A stretch of 64,000 nucleotides of DNA, taken from the NCBI RefSeq assembly GCF_009829985.1, contig NZ_SZZU01000001.1, positions 62,001-126,000 of the forward strand, given 5' to 3'. Below are positions 1 through 10,123 of this stretch, piece after piece (position 1 is the stretch's first letter; each line of letters starts with the position of its first letter). The notes beneath the pieces were generated by a model that ran no database searches, was not told the DNA's origin, and worked only from the letters and a program-made list of their open reading frames with translations. The stretch comes from Pantoea sp. Aalb. GTDB lineage: Bacteria; Pseudomonadota; Gammaproteobacteria; Enterobacterales; Enterobacteriaceae. The position numbers were made by a program, and so were the translations under genes.

Positions 1-812
1 TATCAGCATCACATTTAGAAGGTTTTGGTTCTTTAGCTAATGTAGCTAAAGGTAAAGGTGAGATTTTTAATAATCTTCCTATACATGGTACTGCAATTAT
101 TAATGCTGATAGTAATGACATGACTAACTGGTATTCATATTTAGTGAATAAGAAATTATGGAGTTTTTCTCTTAAACCAATTACTAATGCCGAATTTAGC
201 GCCAGTGATATCGTATTTAAAACAACTAGTACATTTTTCACCTTACATACTCCACGAGGTAATATAGATATTAAACTCCCATTGCCTGGTCGTCATAACA
301 TTGCCAATGCATTAGCTGCTGCAGCACTTTCTATGTCTGTAGATGCATCATTATCTAATATTCAAACTGGTTTACAAAAATTATCCCCTTGTCCTGGTAG
401 GTTATTCCCAATTTATTTAACAACTAATAAATTAGTACTTGATGATAGTTATAATGTAAATATTGGATCTATGACGGCTGCTATTGATGTATTAAGTCAT
501 ATGCCTGGTTTTCGTGTGCTGGTTACGGGGGATATGTTAGAATTAGGATGTCAATCAGAAGCATTACATATCAAAATAGGTGAACTAGTTAAAAGTGCAG
601 AAATTGATTATATACTAAGCATTGGTAGATTTAGCCATTTAATCAGTGAAAAAAGTAATAAAGGTAAACATTTCACTAATAAAAATTTACTTTTGGAACA
701 TTTATGGATAATGATATGTGAATATAAAAATATAACGATTTTAATTAAAGGTTCACGTATGGCAGCCATGGAACAGATAGTATATGGCTTACAGGAGAAA
801 GCAAAATGCTAG
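1..812 (+). CDS. murF: UDP-MurNAc-tripeptide D-alanyl-D-alanine ligase, C-terminal part (5' truncated by window)
   Basis: MurF adds D-Ala-D-Ala to UDP-MurNAc-tripeptide, the last cytoplasmic step of peptidoglycan precursor synthesis. An open frame runs from base 3 to the stop at 810-812, about 269 residues, so the gene begins before the window; the ATG at 120 is internal. The first visible residues read [20 protein letters not shown], part of the Mur ligase central domain. Further on are [20 protein letters not shown] and [12 protein letters not shown], typical of the MurF C-terminal domain, and the end [12 protein letters not shown] matches the family terminus. The E. coli protein has 452 residues, so roughly the last 60 per cent is present. 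The stop overlaps the mraY start by 7 bases, which suggests translational coupling. Confidence 0.97.
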   Translation, partial: SASHLEGFGSLANVAKGKGEIFNNLPIHGTAIINADSNDMTNWYSYLVNKKLWSFSLKPITNAEFSASDIVFKTTSTFFTLHTPRGNIDIKLPLPGRHNIANALAAAALSMSVDASLSNIQTGLQKLSPCPGRLFPIYLTTNKLVLDDSYNVNIGSMTAAIDVLSHMPGFRVLVTGDMLELGCQSEALHIKIGELVKSAEIDYILSIGRFSHLISEKSNKGKHFTNKNLLLEHLWIMICEYKNITILIKGSRMAAMEQIVYGLQEKAKC

Positions 813-1888
813 TATGGCTAGCTAAATCTTTAGAATTTTTTTATTCTGGTTTCAACATTTTTTCATATCTCACATTCCGCGCAGTAATTAGTTTACTCAC
901 AGCTTTGTTTATTTCTCTCTGGATGGGTAAATCTATGATTTTTTGGTTAAAAAAATTTCAGATTGGTCAAACTGTACGTAATGATGGTCCTGAATCACAT
1001 TTAAGTAAGTGTGGGACACCGACCATGGGTGGAATTATGATTTTAATCTCAATTACTATTTCAGTTATGATCTGGGCATATCCATCTAATCCATATATTT
1101 GGTGTGTATTAATAGTTCTTTTAAGTTTTGGTTTTATTGGTTTTATTGATGATTATATTAAAGTAGTACATAGAAATTCTAAAGGATTATCTGCATATTG
1201 GAAATATTTTTGGATGTCATTAATATCAATATTTTTAGCTTTAGGTATATATATTACAAGTAAAAATACATCAGCAACCCAATTGGTTATACCATTCTTT
1301 AAAGACATTACACCACAATTAGGTTTTTTTTATATTATATTAGCTCATTTTGTTATTGTAGGAACTGGTAATGCTGTCAATCTAACTGATGGTTTAGATG
1401 GTCTAGCTATTATTCCTACTGTACTTGTAGCTGCTGGATTTGCTCTTATATCCTGGGTAAGTGGTAATATAATATTTGCTGAATATTTACATATTCCATA
1501 TTTGCATCATGCGAGTGAATTAGTCATTGTTTGTACTTCTATTATTGGTGCAAGTTTAGGATTTTTATGGTTTAACACTTATCCAGCACAAGTATTTATG
1601 GGTGATGTAGGTTCATTAGCTTTAGGTGGTGCATTGGGAACATTAGCAGTATTATTACGTCAAGAATTTTTATTAATAATAATGGGTGGTGTATTTGTTA
1701 TTGAAACATTATCTGTCATTTTACAAGTAGGATCATTTAAAATACGTGGTCGACGTATTTTTCTTATGGCTCCAATCCATCATCACTATGAATTAAAGGG
1801 ATGGCCAGAACCACGTATAATAGTTCGCTGTTGGATTATTTCTTTAATATTTGTATTAGTTGGATTAGCAACATTAAAGGTACGTTAA
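806..1888 (+). CDS. mraY: Phospho-MurNAc-pentapeptide translocase (lipid I synthase)
   Basis: This integral inner-membrane enzyme transfers phospho-MurNAc-pentapeptide to undecaprenyl phosphate, making lipid I. It has 360 residues, the same as E. coli MraY, and about ten hydrophobic segments. Visible motifs are the Asp pair in GFIDDYIK near residue 115, the [10 protein letters not shown] loop near 190, [12 protein letters not shown] near 267 and the family signature [13 protein letters not shown] near 325, which together supply the Mg-binding and catalytic residues. It starts inside the end of murF, with the SD-like aggagaaag just upstream, and ends one base before the murD ATG. Nothing looks degraded. 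Confidence 0.98.
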   Translation: MLVWLAKSLEFFYSGFNIFSYLTFRAVISLLTALFISLWMGKSMIFWLKKFQIGQTVRNDGPESHLSKCGTPTMGGIMILISITISVMIWAYPSNPYIWCVLIVLLSFGFIGFIDDYIKVVHRNSKGLSAYWKYFWMSLISIFLALGIYITSKNTSATQLVIPFFKDITPQLGFFYIILAHFVIVGTGNAVNLTDGLDGLAIIPTVLVAAGFALISWVSGNIIFAEYLHIPYLHHASELVIVCTSIIGASLGFLWFNTYPAQVFMGDVGSLALGGALGTLAVLLRQEFLLIIMGGVFVIETLSVILQVGSFKIRGRRIFLMAPIHHHYELKGWPEPRIIVRCWIISLIFVLVGLATLKVR

Positions 1889-1889
1889 T

Positions 1890-3212
1890 ATGGTTGATTA
1901 TCGCGGTAGACAAGTAGTTATCCTTGGACTTGGCATAACTGGTCTCTCTTGTGTTAATTTTTTTCTAGCACAGGGTATTAATCCGCGAATTATGGATATT
2001 CATAAATCACCATATGGATTAAATAAATTACCAAAACAAGTGGAATGTTATTTAGGTGGTATTAATAGTGATTGGCTTTTGAAAAGTAATTTAGTTATAA
2101 CGAGTCCAGGTATTCCACTATCACATCCTTTATTAAAAAAGGTAGCTAATGCTGGTATTGAGATTATAGGTGATATAGAGTTATTTAGTCGTGAAGCCCA
2201 AGCCCCCATTGTAGCTATTACTGGATCTAACGGTAAGAGCACAGTAACAAAATTAATTAGTGAAATGGCGCAATCAGCAGGGTGGTCAGTAGGTGTAGGT
2301 GGTAATATCGGCTTTCCGGTATTAAACCTATTAAAATATTCAGTACAGCTTTATGTATTAGAACTTTCTAGTTTTCAACTAGAAACGACTTATAGCTTAA
2401 AAGCTATGGTTGCTACTGTTTTAAACGTTACAGAAGATCATATGGATCGATATCCTTTAGGAATTCAGCAATATCGTGCTGCTAAATTACGAATTTATAA
2501 AAATGCTAATGTTTGTATTGTTAATGCTGATGATATTAGGACGATTCCAATATATAATACAGGGAAAAGATATATTAGTTTCGGTAAACATATTGGAGAT
2601 TATCATTTCCATCAGTGCGATGGTAATACATGGCTCTTAGTACGAGGTAAAAAAATATTCAATATTGATGATATTAGTATATTTAATAAACATGATTATA
2701 TCAATGTTCTATCAGCACTAGCTATAGCTGATGCAATTTCCATTCCTCGTGATTGTATTTTAAAAGCTTTAACTACTTTTTCTAGTTTACCACATCGATT
2801 TCAGTTAATTCATGAAGCTAATGGTATACGTTGGATTAATGATTCTAAGGCTACTAATGTTGCCAGTACTGAAGCAGCTTTAAAGAATTTAAATGAATTA
2901 CAAGGTACATTATGGTTATTACTTGGCGGAGACAGTAAAAAAGCAGATTTTAGCCGATTAAAATTATATCTCAGTAAGAAGGATAATGTAAAACTTTTTT
3001 GTTTTGGTCGTGATGGTGATACTCTAGCTGCTTTGCGTCCAGAAATAGCTACACGTACTGAAACTTTACAACAAGCAATGGAGCTAATTGTAGTAAGAGT
3101 AAAAAGAGGCGATGTAGTTCTCCTATCACCAGCTTGTAGTAGTTGTGATCAATTCCAAAATTTTGAACATCGAGGCAATATATTTTCACAATTAGCTAAA
3201 AAAAATAAATAA
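1890..3212 (+). CDS. murD: UDP-MurNAc-L-alanine:D-glutamate ligase
   Basis: MurD is the cytoplasmic ATP-dependent ligase that adds D-glutamate to UDP-MurNAc-L-Ala. It has 440 residues against 438 in E. coli. An N-terminal Rossmann-like UDP-binding domain ([11 protein letters not shown]) is followed by the ATP P-loop [13 protein letters not shown] near residue 110, [10 protein letters not shown] near 157, [22 protein letters not shown] near 300, which carries the family's carbamylated-lysine region and the C-terminal domain entry, and [19 protein letters not shown] close to the end, where the D-Glu site lies. It follows mraY with a one-base gap. All family motifs are intact. Confidence 0.98.
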   Translation: MVDYRGRQVVILGLGITGLSCVNFFLAQGINPRIMDIHKSPYGLNKLPKQVECYLGGINSDWLLKSNLVITSPGIPLSHPLLKKVANAGIEIIGDIELFSREAQAPIVAITGSNGKSTVTKLISEMAQSAGWSVGVGGNIGFPVLNLLKYSVQLYVLELSSFQLETTYSLKAMVATVLNVTEDHMDRYPLGIQQYRAAKLRIYKNANVCIVNADDIRTIPIYNTGKRYISFGKHIGDYHFHQCDGNTWLLVRGKKIFNIDDISIFNKHDYINVLSALAIADAISIPRDCILKALTTFSSLPHRFQLIHEANGIRWINDSKATNVASTEAALKNLNELQGTLWLLLGGDSKKADFSRLKLYLSKKDNVKLFCFGRDGDTLAALRPEIATRTETLQQAMELIVVRVKRGDVVLLSPACSSCDQFQNFEHRGNIFSQLAKKNK

Positions 3213-3259
3213 TTTTATACCAATATTTTTATCTCCTTGTTAAATTCTAAAATTAAGTA

Positions 3260-4414
3260 ATGATTGGAAGATATATACATAATAATAAGTTAATACCGTT
3301 ATATGACCGTACCTTATTATGGACAACTTTTAGTTTAGTTATATTTGGTTTCATTATGGTAACCTCAGCTTCAATACCAATCGGACAGATTTTAACTAAA
3401 GATACTTTTTATTTTGCTAAACGTGAAGCACTTTATATCTTGCTTGCACTTAGTGTAGCTCCATTTATACTACGTATTAGAATGATTTTCTGGCAGAATT
3501 ATAGTAATATTATCTTAATCATATCAGTCATTATACTTATTCTTGCATTACTTATTGGAAATTCAGTAAATGGTGCATATCGATGGATTATTTTAGGACC
3601 AATACATATTCAACCAGCAGAATTTTCGAAGTTATCACTTTTTTGTTATTTATCTAATTATTTAATGCGTAAGCTAGAAGCAGTACGTAATAAATTTTGG
3701 GGTTTTTGTAAACCTGTAGGTATTATGTTAATGCTATCTATATTACTATTAGCACAACCAGATTTTGGTTCAGTGGTAGTGTTGTTTGTTACTACATTAG
3801 CAATATTATTTTTAGCAGGTGCTAAAATTTGGCATTTATTAACGATCATTATTATAAGTATTGGATCAGTAGTTTTACTGATTATTGCTGAACCTTATCG
3901 TATACGTCGTATAACATCTTTTTGGAATCCATGGAACGATCCGTTTGGTAGTGGATATCAATTAACACAATCACTTATAGCATTTGGTCGTGGTAAATTA
4001 TGTGGTAAAGGACTTGGTAATTCTATTCAAAAATTAGAATATTTACCCGATGCTCATACTGATTTTATTTTTTCTATTCTAGGAGAAGAATTAGGCTATA
4101 TAGGTGTAGTTATAGCATTATTGCTGCTATTTTTTATAGCTTTTCGTGCAATGTTAATTGGTCGACGAGCATTAGAAATAAAGCAATCTTTTTCTGGATT
4201 TTTTGCATGTTCAATTGGTATATGGTTTAGTTTTCAAACATTAATTAATGTAGGTGCTGCTTCTGGTATCTTACCTACTAAAGGCCTTACATTACCTATA
4301 GTTAGTTATGGTGGTTCTAGTCTTATAATAATGTTGATTGCTATCATGTTTTTATTACGTATAGATTATGAAACACGTCTTGCTACATCTCAAGCATTTA
4401 TTAGAGGTTTTTAA
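3260..4414 (+). CDS. ftsW: Septal SEDS peptidoglycan glycosyltransferase FtsW
   Basis: FtsW is a SEDS-family polytopic membrane protein that polymerises lipid II at the septum with its PBP partner. It has 384 residues, about 30 shorter than E. coli FtsW, mainly because the cytoplasmic N-terminus is short. Around ten membrane segments are visible. Family signatures are [21 protein letters not shown] near residue 108, the large periplasmic loop [20 protein letters not shown] with [17 protein letters not shown] (residues about 232-275), and [11 protein letters not shown] near 350. It lies 47 bases after murD, and its stop is 1 base before the murG ATG. Confidence 0.97.
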   Translation: MIGRYIHNNKLIPLYDRTLLWTTFSLVIFGFIMVTSASIPIGQILTKDTFYFAKREALYILLALSVAPFILRIRMIFWQNYSNIILIISVIILILALLIGNSVNGAYRWIILGPIHIQPAEFSKLSLFCYLSNYLMRKLEAVRNKFWGFCKPVGIMLMLSILLLAQPDFGSVVVLFVTTLAILFLAGAKIWHLLTIIIISIGSVVLLIIAEPYRIRRITSFWNPWNDPFGSGYQLTQSLIAFGRGKLCGKGLGNSIQKLEYLPDAHTDFIFSILGEELGYIGVVIALLLLFFIAFRAMLIGRRALEIKQSFSGFFACSIGIWFSFQTLINVGAASGILPTKGLTLPIVSYGGSSLIIMLIAIMFLLRIDYETRLATSQAFIRGF

Positions 4415-4415
4415 C

Positions 4416-5474
4416 ATGAGTAAAAAGCGGCTAATGATAATAGCAGGAGGAACTGGAGGACATGTATTTCCTGGGCTTACTATTGCCAATGTTATGATAG
4501 AAAAAAATTGGCAAGTACTTTGGTTAGGAACTGCCGATCGTATAGAAGCTGATTTGGTACCAAAACATGGAATTAATATTAAATTTATTTGTATTAGTGG
4601 ATTACGTAATAAAAATTTAAAAATTTTACTATTAGCACCAATACGAATTTTTAATGCATGGCGGCAAGCTCGTCGTATTATAAAAGAATGGTCTCCTAAT
4701 GTAGTACTTGGTATGGGAAGTTATGTTTCTGGACCAGGTTGTTTAGCAGCATGGAGTTGTGGCATTCCAGTAATAATTCACGAACAAAATAGTGTTGCTG
4801 GATTAACTAATAAATGGCTGGCAAAAATAGCTACTAGAGTAATGGAAGCATTTCCGGGTACCTTACCTAAAGCTGATACAGTTGGTAATCTAATACGTAA
4901 AAATTTATTAGAATTACCTTTACCTAAAGAACGTTTCAAAGGACGTAATGGACCATTGCGTTTATTAGTAATGGGTGGTAGTCAAGGAGCTGATATCATT
5001 AATAAAATTATGCCACATGTTGCTGCAAAGTTAGATGATAAAATCATAATATGGCACCAAACTGGAAAGAATGACCAAGAAAAGGTAAAACAAGCGTATA
5101 TTACAATTGGTCAGATACAGCATAAAGTTGTTGATTTTATTGATGATATGGCTGAAGCTTATTCCTGGGCTGATATAGTACTATGTCGTTCTGGAGCACT
5201 GACTGTAAGCGAATTAATAGCTATAGGTTTACCATCAATTTTTGTTCCATTTTCACATAAGGATCGACATCAGTACTTAAATGCATTATTTCTAGAAAGA
5301 ATAGGTGCATCAAAAATTTTTTTGCAATCACATTTTACTGTAGATGCAATAGAAAAAATAATTTGCTCTTTGAATAGAGCTCAGTTATTAACTATGGCAG
5401 AAAAAGCTCGTCAAATATATAGAGCAAATACAATAAATAAAGTTTCTGAAATAATTATCTGTGTAGCAAAATAA
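4416..5474 (+). CDS. murG: UDP-GlcNAc:lipid I N-acetylglucosaminyltransferase
   Basis: MurG is a peripheral inner-membrane GT28 glycosyltransferase that converts lipid I to lipid II. I chose the ATG at 4416 (352 residues; E. coli 355) because it starts [20 protein letters not shown] and has an agaggt ribosome site just upstream. An ATG 48 bases earlier lies inside ftsW and would add 16 unrelated residues. Motifs are the N-terminal glycine loop [27 protein letters not shown] near residue 125, [11 protein letters not shown] near 188, and the UDP-GlcNAc site [20 protein letters not shown] near 263. It follows ftsW almost directly, within the dcw operon. Confidence 0.98.
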   Translation: MSKKRLMIIAGGTGGHVFPGLTIANVMIEKNWQVLWLGTADRIEADLVPKHGINIKFICISGLRNKNLKILLLAPIRIFNAWRQARRIIKEWSPNVVLGMGSYVSGPGCLAAWSCGIPVIIHEQNSVAGLTNKWLAKIATRVMEAFPGTLPKADTVGNLIRKNLLELPLPKERFKGRNGPLRLLVMGGSQGADIINKIMPHVAAKLDDKIIIWHQTGKNDQEKVKQAYITIGQIQHKVVDFIDDMAEAYSWADIVLCRSGALTVSELIAIGLPSIFVPFSHKDRHQYLNALFLERIGASKIFLQSHFTVDAIEKIICSLNRAQLLTMAEKARQIYRANTINKVSEIIICVAK

Positions 5475-5504
5475 GTAATTATTAAAGTAATTTAATAATT
5501 ACTT
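5473..5504. repeat. Inverted repeat between murG and murC
   Basis: An 11-base arm aagtaattatt and its exact complement aataattactt flank the 10-base loop aaagtaattt, directly after the murG stop. The stem is almost all A-T and is not followed by a clear T-tract. It could be a weak transcript-stabilising hairpin or processing point inside the dcw operon rather than a terminator. The match is seen directly; function is unknown. Confidence 0.45.
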
Positions 5505-5559
5505 TAAATTAAAGAAAATACTAATATAAAGTTATAAAAGGTACAGTTAACAAAAATAT

Positions 5560-7044
5560 ATGAATACACAACAATTAGCAAAAATACGTTCTATTGTGCC
5601 TGAAATGCATCGTGTTCGACACATTCATTTCGTTGGAATTGGCGGTGCTGGTATGGGAGGTATTGCTGAAGTGTTGGCAAATGAAGGTTATTATATTAGT
5701 GGTTCTGATCTTGTACCTAACCAAGTGACTAATCATTTATCTTTATTAGGAGCGACTATTTATTTTAAACACTGTCCAGAAAATGTAACTAATGCAAATG
5801 TAGTAGTAGTTTCTACAGCTGTAGCGAAGGATAATCCAGAGTTAGTCGCTGCACGTGAACAACGTATCCCAATAATTAGACGTGCAGAAATGCTAGCTGA
5901 ATTAATGCGATTTCGTCATGGTATTGCCGTTGCTGGTACGCATGGAAAAACTACTACTACTGCTATGATAGCTAGTATCTATGCAGAAGGTGGTCTAGAT
6001 CCTACTTTTGTTAATGGTGGCTTAGTAAAAGCTGCTGGCACACATGCACGTCTAGGAAGTAGTCGTTATCTTATTGCTGAAGCAGATGAAAGTGATGCAT
6101 CTTTTCTCCATTTACAGCCAATGGTAGCAATTATTACTAATATTGAAGCTGAACACATGGATACTTATCAAGGAAATTTTGAGAATTTAAAAAAAACATT
6201 TATTAATTTTTTACATAATTTACCATTTTATGGACGAGCAGTATTATGTGTAGATGATGAAGTAATCCATGATCTAATTCCATGTATTAGACGTCAGATT
6301 ACAACATATGGTTTTAGTAATAAGGCTGATGTACGTATTGAAAACTATAAACAATGTGGTGCACAGGGGTACTTTAATCTTATTCGTAAGGATAAACCAA
6401 TATTGCATATTACATTGAATGCACCTGGTCGTCATAATGCTCTTAATGCAGCTGCTGCTGTGGCAGTAGCTAGTGAAGAAGGTATTAATGATAGCGATAC
6501 ATTAATTGCGTTAAAAACTTTCCAAGGAACTGGGCGTCGTTTTGATGTCTTGGGAGAGTTTAATACAGCAATAATTAATGGTCATCCAGGAAGTGCTATG
6601 CTAGTTGATGACTATGGTCATCATCCAACAGAAGTAGATGTAACTATTAAAACCGCACGTGCTGGTTGGCCAGGAAGAAGATTAGTTATGGTATTTCAAC
6701 CACATCGTTATACACGTACTCGTGATTTATTTGATGATTTTTCTAATGTATTAGCTCAAGTTGATGTTCTTCTTATGTTAGATGTTTATTCAGCAGGAGA
6801 AACTGCTATTCCTGAAGTAAGCAGTCAATTACTTTGTCATGCTATCCGTAGTCACGGAAAAGTTAATCCTATTTTTATTTCCAAATGCGATACATTACCA
6901 GAAGTACTGGCTCCATTACTTTCAGGTAATGATTTTATCATAGTACAGGGTGCAGGTAATATAAGTAAAATTGCACGTAAACTTGCTGATATCTACTTGA
7001 AACCTTCAAGTTCAGTAAAAGTAGAGATTTATCATCATGACTAA
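5560..7044 (+). CDS. murC: UDP-N-acetylmuramate:L-alanine ligase
   Basis: MurC is the first Mur ligase, joining L-Ala to UDP-MurNAc in the cytoplasm with ATP. It has 494 residues (E. coli 491). The N-terminal Rossmann segment [17 protein letters not shown] binds the UDP substrate, the P-loop is [13 protein letters not shown] near residue 125, [13 protein letters not shown] is near 178, [15 protein letters not shown] is near 290, and [11 protein letters not shown] near 348 belongs to the C-terminal domain. The last codons overlap the ddlB start by 8 bases, so coupling is likely. The ATG follows an 85-base spacer that holds an inverted repeat. No damage is seen. Confidence 0.98.
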   Translation: MNTQQLAKIRSIVPEMHRVRHIHFVGIGGAGMGGIAEVLANEGYYISGSDLVPNQVTNHLSLLGATIYFKHCPENVTNANVVVVSTAVAKDNPELVAAREQRIPIIRRAEMLAELMRFRHGIAVAGTHGKTTTTAMIASIYAEGGLDPTFVNGGLVKAAGTHARLGSSRYLIAEADESDASFLHLQPMVAIITNIEAEHMDTYQGNFENLKKTFINFLHNLPFYGRAVLCVDDEVIHDLIPCIRRQITTYGFSNKADVRIENYKQCGAQGYFNLIRKDKPILHITLNAPGRHNALNAAAAVAVASEEGINDSDTLIALKTFQGTGRRFDVLGEFNTAIINGHPGSAMLVDDYGHHPTEVDVTIKTARAGWPGRRLVMVFQPHRYTRTRDLFDDFSNVLAQVDVLLMLDVYSAGETAIPEVSSQLLCHAIRSHGKVNPIFISKCDTLPEVLAPLLSGNDFIIVQGAGNISKIARKLADIYLKPSSSVKVEIYHHD

Positions 7045-7957
7045 TAAAATAGCAGTTTTAATGGGAGGTAATTCAGTAGAACGTGATATTTCTTTGATGT
7101 CTGGTCTTGCAATTTTATCTGGATTAAATGAATTAGGTATTGAAGCTCATGCTTTAGATACTCAGGATGTATCAATATTAGATTTAAAAAAAAATAATTT
7201 TACAAAAATTTTTATTGCCCTACATGGCCGTGGTGGTGAAGATGGCACGTTGCAAGCAGTATTAGATTTTCTTCAGATTCCTTATACGGGTAGTGGATTT
7301 ATGGCTTCAGCTATATCAATGGATAAAATCCGTAGCAAATTATTATGGAAAGGTAAAGGACTACCAGTAAGCAATTATGTTTGGTTAACACGTACACAAT
7401 ATGATTCTGGATTGGATGATCACATAAAAAAGAAAATTTTTTCTCTAGGATTACCTTTAATTATTAAACCAAATTGTGGAGGATCTAGTTTTGGTATTAG
7501 TTTAGTAAATAATATAGATTTTTTATGTAAAGCGTTGCAGAAAGCTTTTCTTTATGATCAAGATGTCTTAATTGAAACTTTTCTTAATGGATCTGAATAT
7601 ACTGTAAGTATAATTGGTAATCAAGTATTACCTTCTATTCGTATTGAAACGAGAAATGATTTTTTTAATTATGAGGCGAAATATATCGTTAATGATACAC
7701 AATATTTCTGCCCCAGTGGATTAAGTAGTAGTCAAGAAATAAGATTACAACAACTTGTTTTATCAGCTTGGAATGTATTGGGTTGTAGTGGTTGGGGTCG
7801 AGTAGACGTAATGGCTGATCAGAATGAAAACTTTTATTTATTAGAAGTCAATACTTCTCCTGGTATGACGAATCACAGTTTAGTACCAATAGCTGCAAAA
7901 CATGCAGGATATAGTTTTTCACAGTTAGTAGCACGTATTTTGGAGTTAGCTAATTGA
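7037..7957 (+). CDS. ddlB: D-alanine:D-alanine ligase B
   Basis: This ATP-grasp ligase makes the D-Ala-D-Ala dipeptide used by MurF. It has 306 residues, matching the E. coli DdlB length. The N-terminal motif [15 protein letters not shown] carries the conserved Glu and Ser of the active site. [17 protein letters not shown] with IPYTGSG near residue 85, [14 protein letters not shown] near 145 and [15 protein letters not shown] near 270 are the Ddl signatures for ATP, Mg and substrate. It overlaps murC by 8 bases and is followed by a small hairpin before ftsQ. Confidence 0.97.
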   Translation: MTNKIAVLMGGNSVERDISLMSGLAILSGLNELGIEAHALDTQDVSILDLKKNNFTKIFIALHGRGGEDGTLQAVLDFLQIPYTGSGFMASAISMDKIRSKLLWKGKGLPVSNYVWLTRTQYDSGLDDHIKKKIFSLGLPLIIKPNCGGSSFGISLVNNIDFLCKALQKAFLYDQDVLIETFLNGSEYTVSIIGNQVLPSIRIETRNDFFNYEAKYIVNDTQYFCPSGLSSSQEIRLQQLVLSAWNVLGCSGWGRVDVMADQNENFYLLEVNTSPGMTNHSLVPIAAKHAGYSFSQLVARILELAN

Positions 7958-7980
7958 TGTATTCTTCTGGTAGAATACAT
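7957..7980. repeat. Hairpin just after ddlB
   Basis: A 9-base stem (atgtattct with agaatacat) around a 6-base loop begins at the last base of the ddlB stop. On the + strand it is followed by an A-run, not a T-run, so it does not look like a terminator for ddlB. It may stabilise or process the ddlB-ftsQ transcript. Seen directly; function inferred. Confidence 0.45.
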
Positions 7981-8005
7981 AAAAAAACAAATATTTCAAT
8001 TAAAT

Positions 8006-8740
8006 ATGAATTTAAAAAACAATAGATTATTTGGTATAATATGTTTTTGGTTTGTTAATATCATTATTATAGTTTTTATACTAATACTACTTAAATGGAT
8101 CAATGACCCATCTCGTTTACCTATTTCTAAATTATTATTGACTGGTAAAATGCATTATACGACTCACAATGATATTCGTCAGGCGATTTTATCAATAAGC
8201 GGAAATCCAAAAACGTTTATGTCGCAAAACATACGAATCATTCAAGAACACATCAAGCATTTACCTTGGATTAAAAAGGTTAGCATACGTAAGCAGTGGC
8301 CTGATATATTAAAAATTCATCTTGTAGAGTTTATTCCTATTGCATATTGGAATGATTTATATGCAATAGATGCTGATGGTATTTTATTTAAAATTCCCTC
8401 TAATTATTTGAATAAGAAAGAAGATATACCATTGATATATGGTCCAAAAAACCAAGAAAAAGAAGTACTATATGATTATAATATTATAAATGATGTATTA
8501 CGTAAAAGAAAATATAAATTAAAACTTGCTTCAACTACAGTTAGTCATTCATGGGAACTAATTACTAGTGATAATTTACGAATTGAACTTGGCCGTAGTG
8601 ATACAATTAATAGGTTAAAACGTTTTATTCAAATGTATCCAGAACTACAACAAGAAGCCAATAATCAACATCAGATTATTAGCTACATTGATTTACGTTA
8701 TGATTCTGGAGCTGCAGTTGGATGGTATAAGAATCATTAG
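8006..8740 (+). CDS. ftsQ: Cell division protein FtsQ
   Basis: FtsQ is a bitopic inner-membrane protein whose periplasmic POTRA and beta domains recruit FtsB and FtsL to the divisome. It has 244 residues against 276 in E. coli: both the cytoplasmic N-terminal tail and the C-terminal tail are shortened. One transmembrane helix spans about residues 9-31. The POTRA domain follows, with SKLLLTGKMHYTTHNDIRQA and LPWIKKVSIRKQWPDILKIH, and the protein ends near ISYIDLRYDSGAAVGW, a conserved FtsQ motif. It sits between ddlB and ftsA as in E. coli. Confidence 0.95.
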   Translation: MNLKNNRLFGIICFWFVNIIIIVFILILLKWINDPSRLPISKLLLTGKMHYTTHNDIRQAILSISGNPKTFMSQNIRIIQEHIKHLPWIKKVSIRKQWPDILKIHLVEFIPIAYWNDLYAIDADGILFKIPSNYLNKKEDIPLIYGPKNQEKEVLYDYNIINDVLRKRKYKLKLASTTVSHSWELITSDNLRIELGRSDTINRLKRFIQMYPELQQEANNQHQIISYIDLRYDSGAAVGWYKNH

Positions 8741-8794
8741 ATTTAGTAGAATAAGAACTTAATTAGTAATAGAATCAAGTGCAGGCTACCATTT

Positions 8795-10051
8795 ATGATA
8801 AACAAGGCAACGGATAAAAAACTAGTAGTAGGATTAGAAATCGGCACTACAAAAGTTGCTGTCTTGATTGGAAAAATTTTGCCTGATGGTATGATAAATA
8901 TTATTGGAGTAGGTAGTGGTCCTTCTCGTGGAATGGATAAAGGTGGTGTAAACGATCTAGAATCAATAGTAAAGTGCGTACAACGAGCAATTGAACAGGC
9001 GGAATTGATGGCTGATTGTCAAATTTCATCTGTATACCTTGCTTTATCTGGCAAACACATTAGTTGTCAAAATGAAATAGGTATAGTTCCAATTTCTGAA
9101 GAAGAAGTTATTCCAGATGATGTAGAAAATGTAGTACACACGGCAAAATCTGTTCGTGTTCGGGATGAACATCGTATTTTACATGTTATTCCTCAAGAGT
9201 ATGCAATTGATTATCAAGAAGGAATAAAAAATCCAGTAGGACTTTCTGGTATAAGAATGCAAGCAAAAGTACATTTAATTACATGCCATAATGATATGGC
9301 AAAAAATATTGTTAAAGTTGTTGAACGTTGTGGCTTAAAAGTTGATCAACTTATTTTTGCTGGACTAGCTTCTAGTTTTTCTGTACTAACTGAAGATGAA
9401 CGTGAATTAGGAGTATGTTTAGTTGATATAGGTGGTGGAACAATGGATTTAGCTATCTACACAGGTGGAGCATTACGTTACACTAAAGTCATTCCTTATG
9501 CAGGAAATGTAGTAACAAGTGATATTGCGTATGCTTTTAGTACACCACCTACTGATGCAGAAATAATAAAAATAAGATATGGTTGTGCTTTAAGTTCGAT
9601 TGTTAGTAAAGATGAAAATGTAGAAGTGCCAAGTGTTGGCGGGCGTCCACCACGTTGTCTACAGCGCCAAACTTTGGCTGAAGTTATTGAACCACGTTAT
9701 ACTGAATTGTTACATTTAGTTAATAATGAGATTTTACAATTACAAAACAGGTTACAGCATCAAGGAGTAAAGCATCATTTGGCAGCTGGTATTGTATTAA
9801 CAGGTGGTGCATCTCAGATAAATGGTTTAGCGGCATGTGCAAAACGCGTATTTCAAACTCAAGTTCGTATTGGACAACCGTTAAATATTACTGGGTTAGT
9901 AGATTATGCTCAAGAGCCATATTACTCAACAGCAGTAGGATTGTTGCATTATGGTAAAGAGTTACATATGAGTGATAATGAAACACAAAAACAAACTGTA
10001 ATGAGCAAGTGGTTTAAAAAAATACATAAATGGCTAAGAGAAGAATTTTAA
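8795..10051 (+). CDS. ftsA: Cell division actin-like protein FtsA
   Basis: FtsA is an actin-family ATPase that tethers FtsZ to the membrane and recruits later divisome proteins. It has 418 residues (E. coli 420). Phosphate-binding motifs are VVGLEIGTTKVAVLIGK at the N-terminus and VCLVDIGGGTMDLAIYTGG near residue 207, with the adenosine motif VLTGGASQINGL near 335. The extreme C-terminus SKWFKKIHKWLREEF is the amphipathic membrane-targeting helix, well conserved. The stop is 72 bases before the ftsZ start, and that spacer holds a strong but orphan ribosome-binding sequence. Confidence 0.98.
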   Translation: MINKATDKKLVVGLEIGTTKVAVLIGKILPDGMINIIGVGSGPSRGMDKGGVNDLESIVKCVQRAIEQAELMADCQISSVYLALSGKHISCQNEIGIVPISEEEVIPDDVENVVHTAKSVRVRDEHRILHVIPQEYAIDYQEGIKNPVGLSGIRMQAKVHLITCHNDMAKNIVKVVERCGLKVDQLIFAGLASSFSVLTEDERELGVCLVDIGGGTMDLAIYTGGALRYTKVIPYAGNVVTSDIAYAFSTPPTDAEIIKIRYGCALSSIVSKDENVEVPSVGGRPPRCLQRQTLAEVIEPRYTELLHLVNNEILQLQNRLQHQGVKHHLAAGIVLTGGASQINGLAACAKRVFQTQVRIGQPLNITGLVDYAQEPYYSTAVGLLHYGKELHMSDNETQKQTVMSKWFKKIHKWLREEF

Positions 10052-10060
10052 CTTTTCAAT

Positions 10061-10100
10061 AAAGGAGATCATGTTGACAGTATTGATGATTTCCAAGTAA
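10061..10100 (+). other. Strong SD-like site and 9-codon ORF in the ftsA-ftsZ spacer
   Basis: The sequence aaaggag at 10061-10067 is a near-perfect Shine-Dalgarno match. Three bases later an ATG (10071) opens a short frame encoding MLTVLMISK and ending TAA at 10098-10100. The three-base spacing is shorter than usual. The same bases contain ttgaca (10074-10079), a perfect -35 hexamer, but I see no good -10 at the right distance. It could be a leader peptide affecting ftsZ translation, part of a promoter, or chance. The real ftsZ start has its own ggggaa site. Confidence 0.3.
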
Positions 10101-10123
10101 CAAATACATAACGGGGAACAATT

